Positions 1-5,748 of a DNA stretch of 5,841 nucleotides are shown here, in pieces. How positions within the stretch are numbered: position 1 is the first letter of the stretch; the number at the start of each line of letters is the position of its first letter. The notes under the pieces are model-generated. The model did no database searches, had not been told where the DNA came from, and saw only the letters and a program-made list of their open reading frames with translations. A program made the translations under genes and the position numbers. The DNA comes from Candidatus Thorarchaeota archaeon (lineage in GTDB: Archaea > Asgardarchaeota > Thorarchaeia > Thorarchaeales > Thorarchaeaceae). The stretch spans positions 1 to 5,841 of the forward strand of contig JAGSHP010000310.1 in assembly GCA_029855925.1 (NCBI GenBank), in the 5' to 3' direction.

Positions 1-98
1 AGGCACTCCGTTCGCGAGGCGAGCGGCAGGAGTTTGCCAAGAAGAAGATGGCTGAACTCAAGTCTAAGCTATTGGCCCCCCTCAAATTTGGTGCGTAA
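1..98 (+). CDS. C-terminal end of an unidentified protein (partial)
   Basis: An open frame enters from the left edge (first complete codon at base 3) and ends at a TAA at 96-98, leaving 31 residues of C-terminus. The tail is strongly basic and helical-looking, rich in Lys, Arg, Glu and Leu, with a KKKMAELKSKL stretch and a final LKFGA. I do not recognise the family, and too little is present to assign a function. The frame is judged real because the stop codon leads directly into a hairpin and T-tract terminator, and because no competing frame explains the stretch. It is separated from the hydrogenase operon by that terminator and about 180 bases, so it is probably a separate transcription unit. 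Confidence 0.6.
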   Translation, partial: ALRSRGERQEFAKKKMAELKSKLLAPLKFGA

Positions 99-127
99 AT
101 CGGCCATCGGGCCGATTTTCTTTTTTA
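97..127 (+). terminator. Hairpin plus T-tract terminator after the upstream gene
   Basis: A perfect 9-bp stem (97-105 pairing with 110-118, core ATCGGCC/GGCCGAT) encloses a 4-base loop. A T-rich run follows to 126, interrupted by a single C. The left arm begins within the TAA stop codon of the upstream gene. Archaeal termination depends mainly on the T-run, so the hairpin may stabilise the RNA 3' end as much as cause termination. Confidence 0.8.
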
Positions 128-204
128 AAAGTGTCTCTGAACGTTCGTAAAACGCTTGTTCTCATTCTGGAATCAGAAACGATTTACTGCAATTCTTTCA
201 TTTT

Positions 205-230
205 GTAACACCACCAGTTACGCTTAATTA
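205..230 (+). promoter_or_regulatory. Candidate promoter of the hydrogenase operon with adjacent inverted repeat
   Basis: The AT-rich octamer CTTAATTA at 223-230 is the best TATA-box-like element between the terminator and the first hydrogenase gene. It would place a transcription start near 250-256 and give a short leader of about 30 bases. Directly upstream lies a small inverted repeat, GTAAC (205-209) and GTTAC (217-221) separated by 7 bases, which could be a regulator site. No clear purine-rich BRE is visible. The assignment rests on position and composition only. Confidence 0.35.
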
Positions 231-269
231 GGGATATTTCGGCGACTGGCCAGACGTTTCAGACAGGCT

Positions 270-274
270 GGGTG
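270..274 (+). promoter_or_regulatory. Ribosome binding site deciding the GTG start of hydB
   Basis: GGGTG ends 7 bases before the GTG at 282, a suitable spacing for pairing with the archaeal 16S 3' end. The in-frame ATG at 297 has no purine-rich site in front of it. This favours the GTG start. Confidence 0.55.
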
Positions 275-281
275 CCGAAAA

Positions 282-1313
282 GTGCGAATACTAAAGATGC
301 AACCAAAGTTCTTTCAGGAGTTCATAGAGAGCCTGAAGAGATTCGGAACCATATATGGACCCGTCCGACGAAATGGTGTGTTGAAGTATGACCGGGTGGA
401 ATCGGTCGACGAGATAGAGCTTGACGGCGAACGACCAATGATCCCTGTCAAGAAGCTCTTCCATCCGATGAAGTTCAACATGTTCCAGTTTGACAAGGAC
501 GGTTTTACTCCAGATTACTCCTCCATTGAGAAGAAGGTAATTGTTGGAGTGCCTCCCTGCGAGATTCACAGTCTGTTACGGCTGGATGAGGTCTTCATGG
601 AGCAACCAGTAGACCCCTACTATGCGAAGCAGCGCGAGAACTCCGCTATTATTGGCTACTCCTGTCTTCCCGGTGATGACTGTTTCTGCAAGAGCACGGG
701 GACAGACATTGTTGAGGAGGGCTTTGATCTCTTCTTCGTGAATCTTGGAGAGTTCTATCTTGTCTGGGTGGGCTCAAGCCTAGGCCATGATATGGTGCTC
801 GAGCGGGAGGACTACTTCGATGAGAACGTTACCCACGAGGACATCGAAGACTACATTGAATGGCGGCAGGCCCGTGACAAGATGTTCAAGGTTTCCTTTG
901 ACTTCAAGAGCATGCCCGACATCATGGAGTTGAGTTACGGCAGTCCAATCTGGGATTATTTTGCAGGCAAATGTTTGTCATGTGGCCAGTGTTCCATGGT
1001 CTGTCCGACCTGCAATTGCTACACGGTCACAGATGTTCTTGATGTGTCATCTGAACCTGAAGGCCGTCGGGAACGATTCTGGGACAGTTGCATGTTTGTA
1101 GACTACAGCCTTGTTGCTGGCGGTCACAATTTCAGAGGCGCCCGTGCGGACCGGCTCAAGCTCTGGTACACGCACAAGATGAAGGCTTTTGCTAATGAAT
1201 ATGGCAAACCTGCATGCATCGGGTGCGGTAGGTGTGTACGAACCTGTCCAGTCGATATCAACGTACTGACAGTTGCTGAGGCTCTGACCAAGATGGAGGT
1301 GCCAGCACAATGA
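282..1313 (+). CDS. hydB: Soluble [NiFe] hydrogenase beta subunit, 4Fe-4S electron transfer (HydB/AsrA-like)
   Basis: This 343-residue subunit relays electrons between the small hydrogenase subunit and the flavin subunit in a cytoplasmic group 3b-type complex. A C-terminal ferredoxin-like domain has a first cluster motif at Cys231, 234, 237 and 241, followed by Cys244 and Cys246 (CPTCNCY). A second motif lies at Cys312, 315, 318 and 322 (CIGCGRC...CP). Further cysteines in the N-terminal region (Cys93, and Cys128, 134 and 136 in SCLPGDDCFC) and Cys270 in WDSC match the pattern I recall for Pyrococcus HydB, and may support another cluster. The same family includes anaerobic sulfite reductase subunit A, but the hydrogenase neighbours decide the call. 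The GTG start is preferred: MRILK aligns with the N-terminus of the Pyrococcus protein and a GGGTG site precedes it. ATG at 297 is the alternative. It is the first gene of the operon. Confidence 0.9.
   Translation: MRILKMQPKFFQEFIESLKRFGTIYGPVRRNGVLKYDRVESVDEIELDGERPMIPVKKLFHPMKFNMFQFDKDGFTPDYSSIEKKVIVGVPPCEIHSLLRLDEVFMEQPVDPYYAKQRENSAIIGYSCLPGDDCFCKSTGTDIVEEGFDLFFVNLGEFYLVWVGSSLGHDMVLEREDYFDENVTHEDIEDYIEWRQARDKMFKVSFDFKSMPDIMELSYGSPIWDYFAGKCLSCGQCSMVCPTCNCYTVTDVLDVSSEPEGRRERFWDSCMFVDYSLVAGGHNFRGARADRLKLWYTHKMKAFANEYGKPACIGCGRCVRTCPVDINVLTVAEALTKMEVPAQ
1295..1301 (+). promoter_or_regulatory. Strong ribosome binding site for hydG inside hydB
   Basis: A complete GGAGGTG lies within the last codons of hydB, 8 bases before the ATG at 1310. 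Together with the ATGA overlap it indicates reinitiation, or coupled but independently strong, translation of the flavin subunit. Confidence 0.8.
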
Positions 1314-2161
1314 CCGTTTGTAACCACGAAGACAACAACCCCTTCCAGCCGGAGGCGGCCCGTATCGTTCGACAGCATGATCTAATCAAAGATCACAGAT
1401 TCTTCCAAGTCCGTTTTGTTGACATGAAGCGTGCGATGTCCTTCACATATAACCCTGGGCAATTCGTCATGCTCTCAATTCCCGGAGTCGGTGAGGCTCC
1501 ATTCTCTATCTCGTCCACTCCAAGTCGTCCAGGCATTCTGGAGATGGGTATTCGCAGGACCGGAAAACTCACGGAGGCATTGTTCACAAAGAGGGACAAT
1601 GACATAATCTACATGCGCGGCCCCTATGGGAACGGATTCAATTTGGATCAGATGCGCAATAAGGACATCATCATTGTGGCAGGTGGTCTGGGTGTCATTC
1701 CACTTCGTTCAATCCTTTACTATGTCCTCGATAATCGTGACCAGTTCGGTCGGCTGTTCTTCCTGTACGGTGCAAGGACTCCAGAGGAAATGCTCTTCCG
1801 AACAGAATTCTTCGAGTTGAAGGAGCGTCACGACATCGAATGCCTATACACAGTCGACAAGGCGACCAGTGAGTGGAGCGAAGATGTGGGCGTTGTCACA
1901 AAGCTCTTCGCAAAGCTTCCAGAGATTGACCCTCATCAGACCAATGCCGTCATCTGTGGGCCTCCTGTGATGTACAAGTATGTCATTCAGGAACTTCTGA
2001 AGCTGGAGCTGCCCAAGAATCAGATTCAGATGACGTTAGAACGAAGAATGAAATGTGGCGTGGGCAAGTGCGGTCACTGCGCGCTGGACCACATCTACAC
2101 ATGTATCGATGGACCGGTGTTCACATACTGGGACACACTGCACTTCAGGGAGTTGATCTAA
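1310..2161 (+). CDS. hydG: Soluble [NiFe] hydrogenase gamma subunit, FAD/NAD(P)-binding with 2Fe-2S (HydG)
   Basis: This 283-residue flavoprotein passes electrons between the Fe-S chain and NAD(P). It belongs to the ferredoxin-NADP reductase fold family and resembles PyrK, the electron-transfer subunit of dihydroorotate dehydrogenase. In order: an N-terminal beta-barrel with NPGQFVML (48-55) and the FAD-binding PFSISS (64-69); GPYGNGF (104-110); the nucleotide-binding loop VAGGLGVIPLRS (123-134); CGPPVMYKYVI (217-226 region); then a C-terminal [2Fe-2S] site with Cys249, Cys254, Cys257 and Cys265, followed by DGPVFTYWD. These C-terminal motifs closely match Pyrococcus HydG from memory. Preference for NADP(H) or NAD(H) cannot be read with confidence. 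The start overlaps the hydB stop as ATGA, and a full-strength ribosome binding site precedes it. Confidence 0.9.
   Translation: MTVCNHEDNNPFQPEAARIVRQHDLIKDHRFFQVRFVDMKRAMSFTYNPGQFVMLSIPGVGEAPFSISSTPSRPGILEMGIRRTGKLTEALFTKRDNDIIYMRGPYGNGFNLDQMRNKDIIIVAGGLGVIPLRSILYYVLDNRDQFGRLFFLYGARTPEEMLFRTEFFELKERHDIECLYTVDKATSEWSEDVGVVTKLFAKLPEIDPHQTNAVICGPPVMYKYVIQELLKLELPKNQIQMTLERRMKCGVGKCGHCALDHIYTCIDGPVFTYWDTLHFRELI
2148..2158 (+). promoter_or_regulatory. Ribosome binding site for hydD overlapping the hydG end
   Basis: GGGAGTTGATC differs by one base from an extended archaeal GGAGGTGATC match (after its first G) and lies in the last hydG codons. The ATG at 2163 follows 4 bases after the extended match, or 10 bases after the GGAG core. 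Confidence 0.6.
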
Positions 2162-2162
2162 G

Positions 2163-2942
2163 ATGAGCGGCGGTAACATAACCAAACCCAAACCACGCGT
2201 AGGGATATATGGCCTGACGGGATGTGCGGGCGATCAGCTATTGCTCATCCATTGTGAGGACGAACTTCTTGACATCTTCAATGCCTTTGATATTCGTTCC
2301 TTTGTCATGGCCTCAAGCAATCCCATCGAGGAGGACATGGATGTTGCTCTTGTCGAGGGCAGTGTGAGTACTGAAGAGCAGAAGAAGCACCTCATGGATA
2401 TCCGCAAGCGAGCGAAGATCCTCGTGGCCATTGGTAACTGTGCGACTGTGGGTGGCGTCCAGGCTATGTATGCCCAAGATGGCACCTTCAAGGACCGCAT
2501 GAAGAAGGTCTACGGAGACATGAAGTTCATTACCGAGCCAATGGAGGGTCAGCCTCTTGATGCGTTTGTCACAGTCGACTATTATCTCCCAGGCTGTCCT
2601 ATCAGTGCAAAGCAGGCGCTGCCACTTCTCTCACGATTGCTTCATGGTGCGCCTCCGGAGCCATTCCCCCATCCAGTCTGCCACGAGTGCAAGCTCCAAG
2701 AGAACAAGTGTCTTCTTCTTGATAAGAAGTTCTGCCTTGGTCCTCTCACCCAGGGTGGTTGTGGTGCGGTATGTCCGAGTCACGGTCTTCCCTGTGTGGG
2801 ATGCTGGGGACCGCACTCCGATGCTAACTTCAAGGAGCATATCACACTTCTCGAGAGCTTTGGTATGACTAAGGATGAAGTAATTCGTCGTATACGGAAT
2901 TTTGGAGGTCACAAGATCCTTGCATACATCAAGGACCTATAG
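2163..2942 (+). CDS. hydD: Soluble [NiFe] hydrogenase small (delta) subunit with altered proximal-cluster motif (HydD)
   Basis: This 259-residue subunit carries the Fe-S relay beside the Ni-Fe subunit. It has no twin-arginine or other signal peptide, which fits a cytoplasmic enzyme. The proximal-cluster region is YGLTGCAGDQLLLIHCEDE, where the family normally has CxxC. Here Cys21 is kept but the second position is Asp24, and an additional Cys31 follows. The other two expected proximal ligands are present at Cys93 (GNCATVGGVQ) and Cys145 (PGCP). Cys173, 176, 183, 191, 200, 204, 211 and 214 supply two further [4Fe-4S] clusters, in the same spacing as Pyrococcus HydD. The EGSVSTEE stretch (65-72) is typical of the family. 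Length is normal for a group 3b small subunit. The gene starts one base after the hydG stop. Confidence 0.92.
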   Translation: MSGGNITKPKPRVGIYGLTGCAGDQLLLIHCEDELLDIFNAFDIRSFVMASSNPIEEDMDVALVEGSVSTEEQKKHLMDIRKRAKILVAIGNCATVGGVQAMYAQDGTFKDRMKKVYGDMKFITEPMEGQPLDAFVTVDYYLPGCPISAKQALPLLSRLLHGAPPEPFPHPVCHECKLQENKCLLLDKKFCLGPLTQGGCGAVCPSHGLPCVGCWGPHSDANFKEHITLLESFGMTKDEVIRRIRNFGGHKILAYIKDL

Positions 2943-2944
2943 CT

Positions 2945-2950
2945 GGAGGT
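2945..2950 (+). promoter_or_regulatory. Ribosome binding site for hydA
   Basis: GGAGGT sits in the 15-base gap after the hydD stop, 7 bases before the ATG at 2958. It fixes that ATG as the hydA start. Confidence 0.8.
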
Positions 2951-2957
2951 ATTTCTA

Positions 2958-4250
2958 ATGACTAAGACGCAGAAAATCGAGATTGAGCCACTTGCTCGAG
3001 TTGAGGGCCACGGCGGCATCAAGGTCGAGATCAAGAATAATGAAATTAAGGATGTTCAGGTGAAGATTCTCGAGGGGCCACGCCTCTTTGAGACCCTTGC
3101 CATTGGAAAGACTCCTGCGGAGGACCTCAGCCTAGTTCCACGGATCTGTGCCATATGCAACCTGAGTCACAAGTATGCGAGCCTCAGGGCCCTTGAGAAG
3201 GCACTGGACATACACGTTCCCGAAGTGACGCAGACCTATCGTCAGCTAATGCATCATGGTGAGATGCTTGAGAGTCATAGCCTACATCTGTACTTTCTGG
3301 CTCTCCCCGACTTCTTCGGATATGACAATGCTGTGGCAATGGCCGAGAAGTATGGTGATGTTGTGATGAAGGCTCTTGCCCTCAAGAAGTTCGGTAATAA
3401 GATAATGCGCCTCATGGGCGGCAGGATGATTCATGGTGAAAACCCTGTGCTGGGCGGATTTGGCAAGCTGCCCAACAGGGAGACCCTTCTTGAGCTCAAG
3501 GAGGAGGCGCTCACCCACCTTGATTTTGCTATGGAGACCATTGACATACTCGCAAGTCTTGAGGTCCCTGACTATCCTGAACGCGAGACCCAGTTTATCT
3601 GCCTCAAGCCCCCTCACGATGAGTACGACTACTATGGCGATATTCTCCTTGCCTCTGATGGTAAGGAGTACCCACTTGAGGACTACAAGAAGGTCATAAT
3701 CGAGAGAACGGTCAGCCACAGCTTTGCCAAGCGCAGTGCATACAATGAGCGACCATTCACCGTGGGCGCAATCGCACGCGTTCTCAACATTGGGGACCGC
3801 CTGAAGGGCAAGGCCAAGGAGGCACGTGACAAACTCCTCAATGAGCGCTGGCACCGCAATCCAATCTACAACAACTTTGCACAGGCGATCGAGCAGGTCT
3901 TCTCACTAGAGGATGTCATCCGTATTGTGGACGAGTTGGTAGACAAGGCGCATCCTGAGATCGTCAATGCGGCTCGTGACTCTGGGACTGGTACAGGTGG
4001 CGTTGAGGCGCCCCGTGGAACGCTCATCCATCACTACACGATAGAGAATGGCGTTACGGTTGATGCAGACTACATCACCCCCACTGCTATGTTCCTCGAC
4101 GATATTGAGGCATTCATTCGCAAGAGTGGAGAGAACCTGCTGGCGAAGAATGAGATGGACGGCATTGAATTAAAGCTCGAGATGGTCGCTCGTGCCTATG
4201 ATCCGTGTATTAGTTGCAGTGCGCATCTTGTTTCGGTCGACATTGAATAG
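2958..4250 (+). CDS. hydA: Soluble [NiFe] hydrogenase large (alpha) subunit, catalytic (HydA)
   Basis: This 430-residue subunit holds the Ni-Fe active site that splits or forms H2. Both metal-binding motifs are intact. The N-terminal L1 is RICAICNLSH (62-71, Cys64, Cys67, His71), and the C-terminal L2 is DPCISCSAH (415-423, Cys417, Cys420, His423). Other family marks are LARVEGHGG (12-20) with the conserved Glu16, HGENPVLGGFGKLP (159-172), HSFAK (254-258) and VEAPRG (349-354). After His423 there is a short tail of seven residues (LVSVDIE). In this family a C-terminal peptide is normally removed by a dedicated endopeptidase after nickel insertion, so the tail is probably cleaved. No such protease gene is in the window. 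Similarity to the Pyrococcus alpha subunit and the four-gene context point to a group 3b-like enzyme rather than an F420-reducing (3a) or Mvh-type (3c) one. It is the last gene of the operon. Confidence 0.94.
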   Translation: MTKTQKIEIEPLARVEGHGGIKVEIKNNEIKDVQVKILEGPRLFETLAIGKTPAEDLSLVPRICAICNLSHKYASLRALEKALDIHVPEVTQTYRQLMHHGEMLESHSLHLYFLALPDFFGYDNAVAMAEKYGDVVMKALALKKFGNKIMRLMGGRMIHGENPVLGGFGKLPNRETLLELKEEALTHLDFAMETIDILASLEVPDYPERETQFICLKPPHDEYDYYGDILLASDGKEYPLEDYKKVIIERTVSHSFAKRSAYNERPFTVGAIARVLNIGDRLKGKAKEARDKLLNERWHRNPIYNNFAQAIEQVFSLEDVIRIVDELVDKAHPEIVNAARDSGTGTGGVEAPRGTLIHHYTIENGVTVDADYITPTAMFLDDIEAFIRKSGENLLAKNEMDGIELKLEMVARAYDPCISCSAHLVSVDIE

Positions 4251-4262
4251 TTTCCACGATGT

Positions 4263-4308
4263 AACGTGAGGTGGTATTTGTTCCCCCCTCACGTTGTCTA
4301 CTATTTTT
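4263..4308 (+). terminator. Hairpin and T-tract ending the hydrogenase operon
   Basis: A perfect 9-bp stem AACGTGAGG (4263-4271) and CCTCACGTT (4287-4295) closes a 15-base loop containing a C-run, which could add two G-C pairs past a bulged T. A TTTTT run follows at 4304-4308. It begins 12 bases after the hydA stop. No matching T-run is visible on the opposite strand, so I see no clear terminator for the convergent transporter gene in this 119-base gap. Confidence 0.75.
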
Positions 4309-4369
4309 GATAATCGTTTTCGGCACTTGTCTTGTTGCTATGAGAAACGTCGGTTGGCATTAGGTCAAC

Positions 4370-5584
4370 TCAGTATGGAAACAGAAGTAGCACAACAAGA
4401 ATTGATAGAGTAGTGATGGTGTCCGCGACGGAGCTCTCAATCGGGATTACGAAGTTGTCAGGATTTAGTCCCTTCTTCGCAGTGAGAATGGCGAGCGTGA
4501 ATGCAAAGAACATCACCAGCCAGACTGCTATGACGTTTGCTGACATGAGAAGCCCCACAAAACCCAAGTATGCGTTGAGCCCAACGCCAAAGGTCAATGC
4601 CGCAAGGATGCTATAGCCGACAAACATCACCTCAGATGCCATCCACGATACAGTGACAGCCATCTTCTGTTTGAACAGTCCTGAGAGCCGTGGCGGGAGC
4701 GAGCCCATCGTGAGTTCCGTTGTTGTCGTTGAACCAACAATTGACCCCACATCCCCGACAGTGTCTATGAGTGCCGGGTACACCATATAGAGTTCGGGGC
4801 GCGTACTGACAATCTGAGTGATTCTGTCAAGAAACGAACCAGTCACATTAACGATGAGTGTGATGATGATCAGTGTCGTGAGGAACTGCCTTAGCGTTGA
4901 CGTCACGTCCCCATCGTGACGATCTCTGAAGATTATACTGGCTCCTACAATCAGGAATCCCACATCAAAGACCCACATTGCTGGGAGTGAGAGTGGCTGC
5001 GTACTGTATGCATCCAAGATGAACAAGTAGCACACAGTCACAAGAATGTCTGCGACAGTCGATACTATGGGGTATGTCACCACGTCCGGATCCAGTCCTC
5101 TCCGAACAGACACCACCGAAACAGCTATTGTGATGGGCGAGATCGCAATGAGCGAGATTCCCATGGTGGCCATGACTACACTAATCATTGTGATTGCATC
5201 GTATAGGGTGGTATTGAGAATGAATAGTGCAAATATCGATGCGACGCCACCCATAGAGACTGCGCTGGTCAGCGTCAGGAGCACTACAGACTGGATGAGA
5301 TCATAATATTCTGGAGTATTGTGAAGAAACCGCGGCTTGATTGAGCCGATATGCAGTGCTGTGCTCAGGCGTCCGCTAAAGAGACCGCCTACTGCTCCGC
5401 GAGTACTAAGAATCCCGGGGAATACAAGAATTGCCCAAGGTACACGTGTGAATATTCCCAGAAAGACTGCGAGTATACCACCCGCAACGAGGCCGCCGAT
5501 ATCAAACAGAAGTGATAGAAGTGACTGGCCAAAGAATCGTGCCGCCCCTCGTATGCCAGTCGGGCCCGCCGTCATCATCATCAC
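4370..5584 (-). CDS. MgtE/SLC41-like divalent cation (Mg2+) transporter, duplicated membrane domain, no CBS domains
   Basis: This 404-residue, highly hydrophobic protein is probably a Mg2+ or related divalent cation transporter of the plasma membrane. It consists of two homologous MgtE-type membrane halves. VFPGILSTRGAVGG (54-67) corresponds to VYPALIDTVGDVGS (268-281), each followed by a GRLST/TTTTE-type polar helix end and HIGSIKP/TMGSLPP. GLDPDVVTYPIVSTVAD (163-179) corresponds to GLNPDNFVIPIESSVAD (372-388). About ten membrane segments are expected. The N-terminal cytoplasmic domain and CBS pair that gate bacterial MgtE are absent, as in SLC41 and many archaeal homologues, so gating must differ or come from a partner. 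Acidic residues at 274 and 278 in the second half align with Ser60 and Ala64 in the first, so the halves are not equivalent. The start is ambiguous: GTG 5584 followed by ATGs at 5581, 5578 and 5575. Transport substrate is inferred from the family only. Confidence 0.85.
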   Translation of the reverse strand: MMMMTAGPTGIRGAARFFGQSLLSLLFDIGGLVAGGILAVFLGIFTRVPWAILVFPGILSTRGAVGGLFSGRLSTALHIGSIKPRFLHNTPEYYDLIQSVVLLTLTSAVSMGGVASIFALFILNTTLYDAITMISVVMATMGISLIAISPITIAVSVVSVRRGLDPDVVTYPIVSTVADILVTVCYLFILDAYSTQPLSLPAMWVFDVGFLIVGASIIFRDRHDGDVTSTLRQFLTTLIIITLIVNVTGSFLDRITQIVSTRPELYMVYPALIDTVGDVGSIVGSTTTTELTMGSLPPRLSGLFKQKMAVTVSWMASEVMFVGYSILAALTFGVGLNAYLGFVGLLMSANVIAVWLVMFFAFTLAILTAKKGLNPDNFVIPIESSVADTITTLSILVVLLLFPY

Positions 5585-5588
5585 TTCC
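5580..5588 (-). promoter_or_regulatory. Possible ribosome binding site overlapping the mgtE-like start cluster
   Basis: On the - strand GGAAGTGAT matches the archaeal GGAGGTGAT site except for one base. It overlaps the first candidate start codons (GTG 5584, ATG 5581) and would place the ATG at 5575 at ideal spacing. If used, the protein begins MTAGPTG, three residues shorter than the longest reading. Confidence 0.4.
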
Positions 5589-5654
5589 GGTCATTTCTAG
5601 AATCACCCTCTTGTTGTGACCTCTGCCAATCGTTTTCAGTCGGCACTGTTTGGC

Positions 5655-5674
5655 GCACAAATACGCATTTATGC
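5655..5674. promoter_or_regulatory. Imperfect inverted repeat in the divergent promoter region
   Basis: GCACAAAT (5655-5662) and ATTTATGC (5667-5674) form an inverted repeat with 7 of 8 positions matching and a 4-base spacer. It lies near the middle of the 164-base region between the transporter and the divergent gene. Its right arm includes CATTTATG (CATAAATG on the - strand), which could act as a TATA-like element in either direction, about 75-85 bases from both start codons. A shared operator or bidirectional promoter is a guess from position and symmetry. Confidence 0.3.
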
Positions 5675-5731
5675 ACTTCGATACACTACACATACAGTAA
5701 CATTTCATCTACTGCTGAGATGTTCAATACT

Positions 5732-5736
5732 AGGAG
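5732..5736 (+). promoter_or_regulatory. Ribosome binding site of the rightmost gene
   Basis: AGGAG precedes the ATG at 5749 by 12 bases, slightly long but usable. The frame is closed upstream by a TAG at 5737-5739 and no other start codon lies between, so the ATG is the only possible start. Confidence 0.5.
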
Positions 5737-5748
5737 TAGTCCGCTCCG

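Larger units (their letters stand above)
282..4250 (+). other. Hydrogenase structural operon hydB-hydG-hydD-hydA
   Basis: Four same-strand genes are packed with a 4-base overlap, a 1-base gap and a 15-base gap, so they are very likely co-transcribed. The order beta, gamma, delta, alpha is the same as in the soluble hydrogenase I operon of Pyrococcus furiosus, as I recall it. The second to fourth genes each have a strong ribosome binding site in the tail of, or just after, the preceding gene. A terminator-like hairpin with a T-tract follows at 4263-4308. No maturation genes are included. Confidence 0.9.

Noticed and set aside
121..281. SurR-type operator upstream of the hydrogenase operon
   Set aside because: No GTTnnnAAC core was found. 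AACGCTTGTT at 151-160 has the wrong order and spacing.
297..1313. ATG at 297 as the hydB start
   Set aside because: It lacks a ribosome binding site, and starting there removes residues that align with the known N-terminus. GTG at 282 is preferred, though the ATG is not excluded.
2232..2234. The Asp24 codon as a sequencing error for Cys
   Set aside because: GAT differs from either cysteine codon by at least two bases and the frame is intact on both sides, so a single read error cannot explain it.
2557..2868. Overlapping frames of about 90-100 codons on both strands within hydD
   Set aside because: They are out of frame with or antisense to the conserved small subunit, and the cysteine pattern proves the hydD frame.
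3282..3854. A 190-codon open frame on the - strand inside hydA
   Set aside because: It lies entirely antisense to a clearly conserved large subunit, shows no recognisable motif, and is explained by codon bias on the opposite strand.
5502..5708. A 68-codon - strand open frame overlapping the mgtE-like start region
   Set aside because: It overlaps the transporter start in another frame, has low-complexity and Cys-rich composition without a known motif, and is better explained as the transporter's 5' region.
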